Assembly: GCA_021791055.1 (NCBI GenBank)
Contig: JAJYXI010000062.1
Location: 1-64,000 of the forward strand
Source of the DNA: Nitrospirota bacterium
GTDB taxonomy: Bacteria > Nitrospirota > Thermodesulfovibrionia > Thermodesulfovibrionales > Dissulfurispiraceae
Direction: 5' to 3'
Length of the DNA: 64,000 nt
Below, one piece after another: positions 33,433 to 41,286 of this stretch. A program made the position numbers and the translations under genes. Under the pieces are notes generated by a model that saw only the letters and a program-made list of their open reading frames with translations, did no database searches and was not told the origin of the DNA. Numbering within the stretch: the first letter of the stretch is position 1; every line of letters begins with the position of its first letter.

Positions 33433-34371
33433 ATGAAATACAGACATATAGATTTAGACGGGCTTAAGACATATTCTATCAAGGACAGGAGCAGTAAGGT
33501 CTCCGTAGATGAATCAGCTAAGCCTCACAAAAAAGGCAAGCTATTCAGAGAGTTTGTTGATAGCCTTCCTGACTTCCTTGCCGTAAAGGATTTGAAGGCT
33601 GTTGTGCAGGCTGTTGCTAAGGCGCACAGAAACAAAAGGCCTGTTATTCTCGGCATGGGCGCCCACTCTATCAAGGTAGGACTGTCGCCATTGATTATTG
33701 ATCTTATGCAAAAAGGCGTGATAACAGCGATTGCTACCAATGGCGCATGCATAATCCATGACTTTGAGATTGCTTATATAGGGCAGACATCGGAGGATGT
33801 TGCCCGTGAGTTGTGCACAGGCTCTTTTGGAATGGCAAAAGAGACAGGTCAGATGCTGAATAATGCTATTAATAATGGGGTGAAGAATGGTCATGGGATA
33901 GGCCGCTCTGTCGGAGAATTTATTGAAAAGTCTGACTTTGCCTTTAAAGATAAAAGCATATTCAGGACAGTATATGCCCTTGATATTCCTGCTACAGTAC
34001 ATGTAGCAGTCGGCTCGGACATTATACACATGCACCCCGAGGCTGATGGAGGCTCTATCGGAGAAGGAAGTCTCAGGGACTTCAGGCTTTTTACTTCGGT
34101 GGTTGCCGACCTTGAAGGCGGTGTTTATATAAATCTGGGCTCTGCAGTTGTACTCCCGGAGGTCTTTTTGAAGGCGCTGACGATAGCGAGGAACCTTGGG
34201 AATAGAGTTGAAGAATTCACGACAGTGAATATGGACTTTATCCAGCATTACAGGCCCCGTGAGAATGTGCTCAGGAGGCCTACTATGATAAAGGGGCAGT
34301 GTTTTGCGCTTACAGGGCATCATGAGATAATGTTTCCATTGCTTTGCGCAATGATAATCGAGGAGCTTTGA
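33433..34371 (+). CDS. Conserved protein, possibly deoxyhypusine-synthase-like Rossmann fold
   Basis: A 312-residue soluble protein starting MKYRHIDLDGLKTY (ATG 33433; the track ORF starts 6 codons earlier). Visible landmarks are a Rossmann-like GMGAHSIKVGL near residue 75, TNGACIIHDFEIAYIG, GHGIGRSVGEF, HVAVGSDIIHMHPEADG and NLGSAVVLPEVFLKAL. I recall similar proteins in Nitrospirota and deltaproteobacteria annotated only as hypothetical; the NGA..HD.E and GSAV..PEVFLKA blocks are reminiscent of the deoxyhypusine synthase fold, but the active-site Lys region of DHS is not evident. Single gene with its own promoter region. Function unassigned. Confidence 0.75.
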   Translation: MKYRHIDLDGLKTYSIKDRSSKVSVDESAKPHKKGKLFREFVDSLPDFLAVKDLKAVVQAVAKAHRNKRPVILGMGAHSIKVGLSPLIIDLMQKGVITAIATNGACIIHDFEIAYIGQTSEDVARELCTGSFGMAKETGQMLNNAINNGVKNGHGIGRSVGEFIEKSDFAFKDKSIFRTVYALDIPATVHVAVGSDIIHMHPEADGGSIGEGSLRDFRLFTSVVADLEGGVYINLGSAVVLPEVFLKALTIARNLGNRVEEFTTVNMDFIQHYRPRENVLRRPTMIKGQCFALTGHHEIMFPLLCAMIIEEL

Positions 34372-34378
34372 TTGTTGA

Positions 34379-34545
34379 TGCACATAGTGTGGCTGGATTT
34401 CAGCAAGATTGAATTAGTCCTTTGTGCTTTCTTAAGGTAAAACAGAATACAATGCCATTATCAGTAAAAGGGATGGGGACAGGGCGTTACCTGCCCCCAC
34501 TGAGAACCCAGACAATCTTGCTGAAATCCAGCCACACTATGTGCA
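34379..34545. repeat. Element with perfect 32-bp terminal inverted repeats
   Basis: TGCACATAGTGTGGCTGGAT... at 34379-34410 and its exact complement at 34514-34545 bound a 167-bp element. The interior holds an imperfect hairpin GGGGACAGG-GCGTTA-CCTGCCCCC and CTGAGAACCC, shared with 24417-24480. No ORF inside. A MITE-like element is a reasonable reading. Flanks TTGTT occur on both sides (possible target duplication, weak). Confidence 0.85.
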
Positions 34546-34569
34546 TTGTTTATCAATAAGGGGCGATAG

Positions 34570-34761
34570 ATGAATGTCATAGTTGATGAAGACAAATGTA
34601 TAGGCTGCGGAAGGTGCGAGGAGATATGTCCTGCTGTTTTTCACATGAATGAGGCAATAGGCAAGTCTGAGGTTATAGACCCGGAGGCTTGCGAATTTGT
34701 TGGCTGCTGCGAGGCTGCCGAGGAGAACTGTCCTGTTGAGGCTATAATACTGGAAGAATGA
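34570..34761 (+). CDS. Ferredoxin, [4Fe-4S] type
   Basis: A 63-residue acidic ferredoxin. The cluster motif CIGCGRCEEICP (Cys10, 13, 16, 20) is followed by an altered second half (CEFVGCCEAAEENCP) that retains only part of a second motif, so one [4Fe-4S] cluster is certain. Electron carrier in anaerobic metabolism. Its stop overlaps the nth ATG by 4 bases, which may mean it serves as a linked redox partner or is merely co-transcribed. Confidence 0.93.
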   Translation: MNVIVDEDKCIGCGRCEEICPAVFHMNEAIGKSEVIDPEACEFVGCCEAAEENCPVEAIILEE

Positions 34762-35414
34762 CTGTAAAGGAATTTGTTAAGGCATGGCCTATTCTGAAAA
34801 GGCAGGTGAAGAGCCTTCATGTCCCGTGGCTCGAAAACCTTGCATCTTTTGACAGAGATCCCTTCAAGATATTGATTTCGTGCATTTTGAGCTTGAGGAC
34901 TCAGGACAGGACAACAGGAAAGGCATCGGAAAGGCTTTTTGAGCTTGCATCCAACCCTGAATCTATGTCAAGGCTTTCTGTTAAAACAATAGAAAAGGCT
35001 ATTTACCCGGTGGGGTTTTACAGGGTCAAGGCAGGCAGGATTAAAGGCATCAGCAAAGGAATCGTTGAAAAATACAAATCAAAGGTTCCTGATACCATTG
35101 AAGAATTACTGAAACTGGAAGGGGTTGGAAGAAAGACAGCCAATCTTGCACTAACCCTCGGATATAATAAAGACGGCATTTGTGTGGATACACATGTGCA
35201 TAGGATAGTTAATAGGTGGGGGCTTATCAAAACAAAAAATCCTACCGAGACGGAATTCAGTCTTAGAAAGACATTGCCCAGAAAATACTGGAAGGATCTG
35301 AACGGTATGCTTGTTGCCTTTGGACAGGGAGTTTGCAAACCAATATCCCCGATTTGTTCTAAGTGTAATATGAACATTTTTTGTGATAAAATCGGGGTCA
35401 ATGTGAGCAGATAA
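34758..35414 (+). CDS. nth: Endonuclease III
   Basis: A 218-residue base-excision repair glycosylase/AP lyase for oxidised pyrimidines. The helix-hairpin-helix LEGVGRKTANLAL contains the catalytic Lys, VDTHVHRIVNRW the catalytic Asp, and C-x6-C-x2-C-x5-C at the C-terminus (CKPISPICSKCNMNIFC) binds the [4Fe-4S] cluster. The length matches the family. A strong hairpin follows. Confidence 0.95.
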   Translation: MTVKEFVKAWPILKRQVKSLHVPWLENLASFDRDPFKILISCILSLRTQDRTTGKASERLFELASNPESMSRLSVKTIEKAIYPVGFYRVKAGRIKGISKGIVEKYKSKVPDTIEELLKLEGVGRKTANLALTLGYNKDGICVDTHVHRIVNRWGLIKTKNPTETEFSLRKTLPRKYWKDLNGMLVAFGQGVCKPISPICSKCNMNIFCDKIGVNVSR

Positions 35415-35417
35415 AAA

Positions 35418-35528
35418 AAGCCCTCCCTGGGGGGAAGGGAGGGCTTATATATGTTCCAGGGCAAAGGGGGAGTTTACCCTGGAGGGGGTATGTCTGTGCG
35501 GGAAGGGAGGGTAAATCATCCCGCACAG
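35418..35528. terminator. Cluster of three hairpins between nth and tetR
   Basis: Hairpin 1 (AAGCCCTCCCT/AGGGAGGGCTT, 35418-35447) is a likely nth terminator. Hairpin 2 (CCAGGGCAAA/TTTACCCTGG, 35456-35482) and hairpin 3 (CTGTGCGGGA/TCCCGCACAG, 35494-35528) follow. GGGAAGGGAGGG occurs in hairpins 1 and 3. There is no poly-T after hairpins 2 and 3, so their function is unclear. Confidence 0.7.
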
Positions 35529-35541
35529 GCTGATTAACCTT

Positions 35542-36090
35542 TTAAGTCTTAATGCCGTAAAGCAGCATATCAAATATTGTCTTTGACAGCCTCTTCGTCT
35601 CGATATTGCCGCTGATTGCGGATTTAATCATTCCGAGAATTACTTCTGAAATAGTCTGTATATCCAAATCTTTTCTGAAATGCCCTTCTGAGACCCCTTT
35701 GTTTAATATGGAGTGAAGGAGGTCCTTTACGGAGCATGTTTTCTCATAGCAGTTCTTCAGTTTGTTTGAGAGAAGCTTTCCTTCCTCCCTCCTGAGCACC
35801 TCAAAAAAATCTTTCTTTTCGCTAAAAAAGGCAGCAAGGCTGTTAATGAATAATTTTAGGTTTTCGATGGCGTTCTCGCTGGATTCTGCCTTGAGTCTCA
35901 TAAGCAGGTTGTCAAGTCCATCCTGAAGGAGCGCTACATAGAGATCTTCTTTTGACCTGAAGTGGTTATAGAGGGTCCCTTTCGCAACCCGTGCCCTTTT
36001 GGCAATATCATCCATCACGACCATATGGTATGGCCTTTTGGAAAAGAGCTCTGTGGCAGCTCCCAGTATGGAATCTCTTTTGACGAACAT
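35542..36090 (-). CDS. TetR/AcrR family transcriptional regulator
   Basis: A 182-residue TetR protein. The N-terminal HTH spans SILGAATELFSKRPYHMVVM through DDIAKRARVAKGTLYNHFRSKEDLY; the C-terminal ligand domain is helical and undefined. Only 11 bases upstream of its start lies the perfect palindrome ACTGACCGGTCAGT, so autorepression is likely. No efflux or enzyme gene is adjacent in the same orientation; the CDF transporter gene lies behind the tRNA-Leu gene on the same strand and could be unrelated. Confidence 0.92.
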   Translation of the reverse strand: MFVKRDSILGAATELFSKRPYHMVVMDDIAKRARVAKGTLYNHFRSKEDLYVALLQDGLDNLLMRLKAESSENAIENLKLFINSLAAFFSEKKDFFEVLRREEGKLLSNKLKNCYEKTCSVKDLLHSILNKGVSEGHFRKDLDIQTISEVILGMIKSAISGNIETKRLSKTIFDMLLYGIKT

Positions 36091-36101
36091 AAAATAATTA
36101 T

Positions 36102-36115
36102 ACTGACCGGTCAGT
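36102..36115. promoter_or_regulatory. Probable TetR-family operator
   Basis: ACTGACCGGTCAGT is a perfect 14-base palindrome containing TGACCGGTCA, a motif common among TetR/AcrR operators. It is 11 bases upstream of the tetR start codon. Confidence 0.75.
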
Positions 36116-36223
36116 CAGATGTCAAGTAGTTTCGAAAGAATGATACTATGAGATTGCAAAATCATTTTTAGGCTATAAAAATTAACGATTAAAGGGATTA
36201 ATCAAGGGCAAATATTGTATTAA

Positions 36224-36307
<84 letters not shown>

Positions 36308-36329
36308 GATGCAAAATAGTATAACATAA

Positions 36330-37187
36330 TTACGATGACGGCTCTATGTGAACCACCACATCCACAACCTCTGAGATTCTGCTCTTTATCTCCTTTTCCA
36401 CGGCCTCTGCAATTCTGTGGGCATTTTCTACTGAAAGGGATGGGTCAACGAGGATATGCAGGTCAATGAATACATGGCTCCTTGTACCCCTTGTCCTGAT
36501 TTCGTGGCATTCCATAACGCCATTGACACTGCAAGCAATCTCTTTAATAATCGATGTGTCCATCTGGGTCCTGTCCACGAGTGTTTCTGTGGATTCCCTG
36601 ATTATGTCTATGCCTGCCTTTGCAATGAAGATTCCTACTACTGCCCCTGCGATCGGGTCTGCAATGGGAAAACCCAATTTTATAAAGACAAGGCTGACTA
36701 TAACGCCTAAGGATACATAGATGTCGCTTTTTGTATGCCGCGAGTCCGCAATCAGGAATTCGCTGCTCAGCTTTTCTCCCTTTTGTTTCTCATAGACAGA
36801 GACGAATATGTTTATAATAAGTGTAATCACCATTACAAAAAAGCTTGCTGTGGTGATTGTTGTCTCGTGCCTGCCTGTTAATGATTCATAGACTTTTTTG
36901 AATACCTCAAAGCATGTGAACAGCATCAGAAGTCCAACAAAGATGGTAAAAACTGTTTCGTATTTTCTGTGCCCGTAGGGATGCTTTTCATCAGGCGGAT
37001 GCGAAGCGATGTAGATGCCGATCAGTCCCACGATGTTTGATACGCCGTCAAATAGGGAGTGAAAGCCGTCAGAAAATATGGAAATCGAGCCCGTGATATA
37101 GCCGTAAAAGACCTTTGCCACAGACACGAGTATGTTCAATGCAAAGGTGATTAATAATACCTTTCTTATCTCGGATGTCCGGTCCAT
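36330..37187 (-). CDS. Cation diffusion facilitator family transporter
   Basis: A 285-residue CDF transporter with six helices and a cytosolic C-terminal domain. The transport site is formed by FSDGFHSLFD in TM2 and ADSRHTKSD in TM5, both H-x3-D, the pattern generally linked to Zn(II) rather than the D-x3-D of Fe/Mn members. The intracellular C-terminal domain has the typical RTRGTRSHVFIDLHILVD. It exports divalent metal in exchange for protons. An octamer array separates it from tgt, upstream on the same strand. Confidence 0.93.
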   Translation of the reverse strand: MDRTSEIRKVLLITFALNILVSVAKVFYGYITGSISIFSDGFHSLFDGVSNIVGLIGIYIASHPPDEKHPYGHRKYETVFTIFVGLLMLFTCFEVFKKVYESLTGRHETTITTASFFVMVITLIINIFVSVYEKQKGEKLSSEFLIADSRHTKSDIYVSLGVIVSLVFIKLGFPIADPIAGAVVGIFIAKAGIDIIRESTETLVDRTQMDTSIIKEIACSVNGVMECHEIRTRGTRSHVFIDLHILVDPSLSVENAHRIAEAVEKEIKSRISEVVDVVVHIEPSS

Positions 37188-37200
37188 AACATTTTAAAAT

Positions 37201-38415
<1,215 letters not shown>

Positions 38416-39906
38416 TTATTCTATCGGCAGATAGATTGTAAATGTGGAGCCCTTATCCGGAAGGCTCTCTGCTGTTACATATCCATGGTGGGCCTTTATT
38501 ATCGAATACACAGTCGCAAGCCCCAATCCGGTTCCTTTGTCAACAGGCTTTGTTGTGAAGAATGGCTCAAAGATATGGGTTAATGTATTTTCATCCATGC
38601 CTATTCCCGTGTCTGATATCAGGATCGTTACATATTTGCCGGGCTTGAGATAATGGTATTGGACATTTCCTTTAGTAATATTTGTCATAAATGTTCTAAT
38701 GTCGAGTCTCCCACCATCCGGCATGGCATCCTTGCTGTTGAGGCAGATGTTTAAAAGCGCCTGCTCAAGCTGCAATACATCCCCTTGGATTGGCGGCAGA
38801 CCCTCATGCATATCGGTAGTAATTTCTATGCTCTTCGGGAACATGCCTGAAAGAAGTCTCTGAAGCTCTGCTATTAATTTATTGATGTCGATAGGTATGA
38901 CTGACTCTTTTTCCAGCATCCTTTTTCTTGACAGGCCTGCCAAATCCCTCGCAAGCCCGCTTGCCTTCTGGGCAGAAGACTCGATAGTTCTTGTGTATTT
39001 CGACAGTTCGTCTATGTCTTCTTCTTGTAAGGTCTTATTCCCGCTCATGGCATCTTCAAGCTTCATGCTGATGAGGGATGCATATCCAAGCACCCCGACA
39101 AGCATATTGTTAAAATTATGGGCAACACCTGTGGCAAGGACCCTTATGCCCTTCAGTTTCTGTTCTTCTACTATTTGTTTCATCAGCCTTTGCCTTTCTA
39201 TCATCATCTCCCTGATGCTGTCACTCAGAAATTCAAACTCGTATATTCCTTTGTATTGAGGCTGATTGCCTGTTTTAAGGGAGGATATGATTTTGCTTGC
39301 AGGGTATTTGACGGCCCTGTTTAAATAACAGAGAACCAGCAAGCCTGCTATTACAAGCATGCCTCCTGTGGCTGTGTATGCGAGTCTCACATTTTTTACA
39401 AGGGCCGAGTACTCGGCAGCGTCTTTTGCCAAAACTATACGCCAGTCCCACGGCTCAAAATGCATCTGATAAATGTAATATTTAGTGCCATCATGTTCTA
39501 CAGCAGAGACCATATTATCCCTTGCATTTTTTTTGATAGCCTTTGAAAGCTCAGGCGAAAGGCAGCATGCAAGCAACTCATTATCTTTCTCGCTGATAAT
39601 GCCTTTGGAATTATTCTGTTGCAGATAGTCCTCTATAATGCCGATGGTGAGGCCCTTTTTAATTCTCACACCTCTTTCATCACCTGCAAGCCCTGCTTTT
39701 AAAAGTTCATTCAGATTTCTGTCACAGGTATTGTATATCTCCCTGGAAATTCCCATAAGGGAGTCCTTAATATGTTGGTCTGTAAAATCCGAAACATAAC
39801 GGAGGACGAACATATAAAGCACGAAACCTGTCACTAATATTAACGAAATTGCAGGCGCAATAATTCTGAATGTAAGGCTGTGCGTTATGTGTCTAAGGTC
39901 TTTCAT
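38416..39906 (-). CDS. Membrane sensor histidine kinase
   Basis: A 496-residue kinase with two transmembrane helices (residues ~13-33 and ~175-195) flanking a periplasmic sensor domain of ~140 residues, probably a single Cache fold (DGTKYYIYQMHFEPWDWRIVLA). The cytosolic part has the H-box GVAHNFNNMLVGVLG, N-box LLNICLNSKDAMP, G1 ISDTGIGMDE and G2 GTGLGLATVYSI. No response regulator gene is adjacent. It overlaps the upstream binding-protein gene by 4 bases, suggesting that the two act together. Confidence 0.92.
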   Translation of the reverse strand: MKDLRHITHSLTFRIIAPAISLILVTGFVLYMFVLRYVSDFTDQHIKDSLMGISREIYNTCDRNLNELLKAGLAGDERGVRIKKGLTIGIIEDYLQQNNSKGIISEKDNELLACCLSPELSKAIKKNARDNMVSAVEHDGTKYYIYQMHFEPWDWRIVLAKDAAEYSALVKNVRLAYTATGGMLVIAGLLVLCYLNRAVKYPASKIISSLKTGNQPQYKGIYEFEFLSDSIREMMIERQRLMKQIVEEQKLKGIRVLATGVAHNFNNMLVGVLGYASLISMKLEDAMSGNKTLQEEDIDELSKYTRTIESSAQKASGLARDLAGLSRKRMLEKESVIPIDINKLIAELQRLLSGMFPKSIEITTDMHEGLPPIQGDVLQLEQALLNICLNSKDAMPDGGRLDIRTFMTNITKGNVQYHYLKPGKYVTILISDTGIGMDENTLTHIFEPFFTTKPVDKGTGLGLATVYSIIKAHHGYVTAESLPDKGSTFTIYLPIE

Positions 39907-41063
39907 TTGAATACGGGTTTTGCTGTCCTGAGTTCTTCAGGCCAGACAATTTCCTTTTTGCCATTCTGCCACTGGATGATTAAATTAAAGTGTTTTATCT
40001 GCATCCCTGTCCTGTCAACGCCGTACCTGCCTATAATGGTCATTGTATCCATTGCAGACAGTATATCCCGTATCTTATCCCTGTCGAGGCTTTCTGCCTT
40101 TTTTACGGCAGTTCCAAGGATCTGGCCTGCTGCATAGGCTGTTGCAGCATGGTATGAGGGCTCCTCTCCGTATGTCTTTATATATGAATCATAAAACTCA
40201 TGACAGCCGGGAGGAATTAATCCGCCATGATGCTCCCATTGGGATGAAGAAAATACGCCATCAGCATTTGCACCGAGCCTTTCATGAAATGCCTGCATTG
40301 TAGGCCCAACAGATGCGAAATATGCCTTTGGGTACCATCCAATATTTTTGAGTGAAAGACGCATGTTTACCGACTCGTCAAAATGTCCGCACATGATTAA
40401 AGTCTGAGCCTTTGATGTCTTTGCCTTTTGTGCTATATCGTCAAGATTTTTTGTTCCTTTTTTAAAACCCTCAAATAAAAGGACATTAAATCCAAACCTT
40501 CCTGCCCATTTTTTTGCGCCGCTTGCAACATCTTTTGAAAAGGAGTCATCGGCATGAACAATGGCGATGTCCTTAAAACCATTCATAACAAGCATCTCAA
40601 GAAATCCCACCACATACTTGCTTGCAGGCGTGTAAACACCGAGGACGTATCTGTAGCTTTTTTGCCATAATTTATCTGCAGAGGCACCTGCTGCAAGAAC
40701 AGGATAGCTGTATTGTTCCGTTACCGGCAGTACTGCCTCTGTTATCTCGCTCGAATAAGGGCCGAAGATAAGATCCACCTTATCTCTCAGGATAAGATGC
40801 TCATAAAACGCCTTTGCAATCCGAGAATCGCTGTTGTCGTCGTATATAATTACCTGAACCTTTCTTCCGAGGATGCCGCCTTTATTATTTACATCCCTTT
40901 CCCAGAGTCTGAAGCCCTTCATCTGCATGTCCGACATTTCTGAATATTTGCCCGTAAGACCAAGTGTGAGGCCGATTTTGATGGGTTCCGATGCGTTGGC
41001 AGGCTTTAGTAAAAGGCACGGCAGAAAAATAATAAGTAGAACCAATAAATTTAACCTTTTCAT
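39903..41063 (-). CDS. Periplasmic binding protein (branched-chain amino acid type) coupled to a sensor kinase
   Basis: A 386-residue exported type I periplasmic binding protein. The signal peptide LLVLLIIFLPCLLLKPANA precedes IKIGLTLGLTGKYSEMSDMQ, NNKGGILGRKVQVIIYDDNSD and LIFGPYSSEITEAV. No transporter genes accompany it. Instead, its last codons overlap the start of a membrane histidine kinase, so I infer a role as a ligand-binding co-sensor rather than in uptake. Signal peptidase I type, not a lipoprotein: Cys in the h-region is not in a lipobox followed by a mature start. Confidence 0.88.
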   Translation of the reverse strand: MKRLNLLVLLIIFLPCLLLKPANASEPIKIGLTLGLTGKYSEMSDMQMKGFRLWERDVNNKGGILGRKVQVIIYDDNSDSRIAKAFYEHLILRDKVDLIFGPYSSEITEAVLPVTEQYSYPVLAAGASADKLWQKSYRYVLGVYTPASKYVVGFLEMLVMNGFKDIAIVHADDSFSKDVASGAKKWAGRFGFNVLLFEGFKKGTKNLDDIAQKAKTSKAQTLIMCGHFDESVNMRLSLKNIGWYPKAYFASVGPTMQAFHERLGANADGVFSSSQWEHHGGLIPPGCHEFYDSYIKTYGEEPSYHAATAYAAGQILGTAVKKAESLDRDKIRDILSAMDTMTIIGRYGVDRTGMQIKHFNLIIQWQNGKKEIVWPEELRTAKPVFK

Positions 41064-41164
41064 AAAGGTATTATATCAGATTATTTTTGTGAACAAACTG
41101 TTCACACATACTTCACAGGAAAAGTTTTTATAAATCAGGGGATTGTGAAAAATGCATTTTTTGC

Positions 41165-41219
41165 TTGACAAGCACAATATATTGTGGTTAAATGTCTCTG
41201 GCAACACAAAATATGTAAA
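41165..41219 (+). promoter_or_regulatory. nrdJ promoter with two NrdR-box-like sites
   Basis: TTGACA (41165-41170), a 17-base spacer and TTAAAT (41188-41193) form a good sigma-70 promoter. GCACAATATATTGTGG (41172-41187), a near-perfect NrdR box, fills the spacer. A weaker box ACACAAAATATGTAAA (41204-41219) is centred 32 bases downstream, the three-turn spacing typical of NrdR pairs. NrdR represses ribonucleotide reductase genes when dATP is ample (established). Confidence 0.8.
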
Positions 41220-41286
41220 TGCGGTGGTTTTTAAATTATTCGACTCATAACGCAAAATCATAAATCATAATAAAAGGGGGAGTCTT

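Noticed and set aside
33541-34383. 280-residue minus-strand ORF
   Set aside because: Antisense shadow of the conserved gene at 33433; composition rich in His/Cys/Arg, typical of reversed coding sequence.
34379-34545. Rho-independent terminator for the upstream gene
   Set aside because: The arms are far too long (32 bp, ~100 bases apart) and not followed by a T tract; the shared core with 24417-24480 fits a repeat element better.
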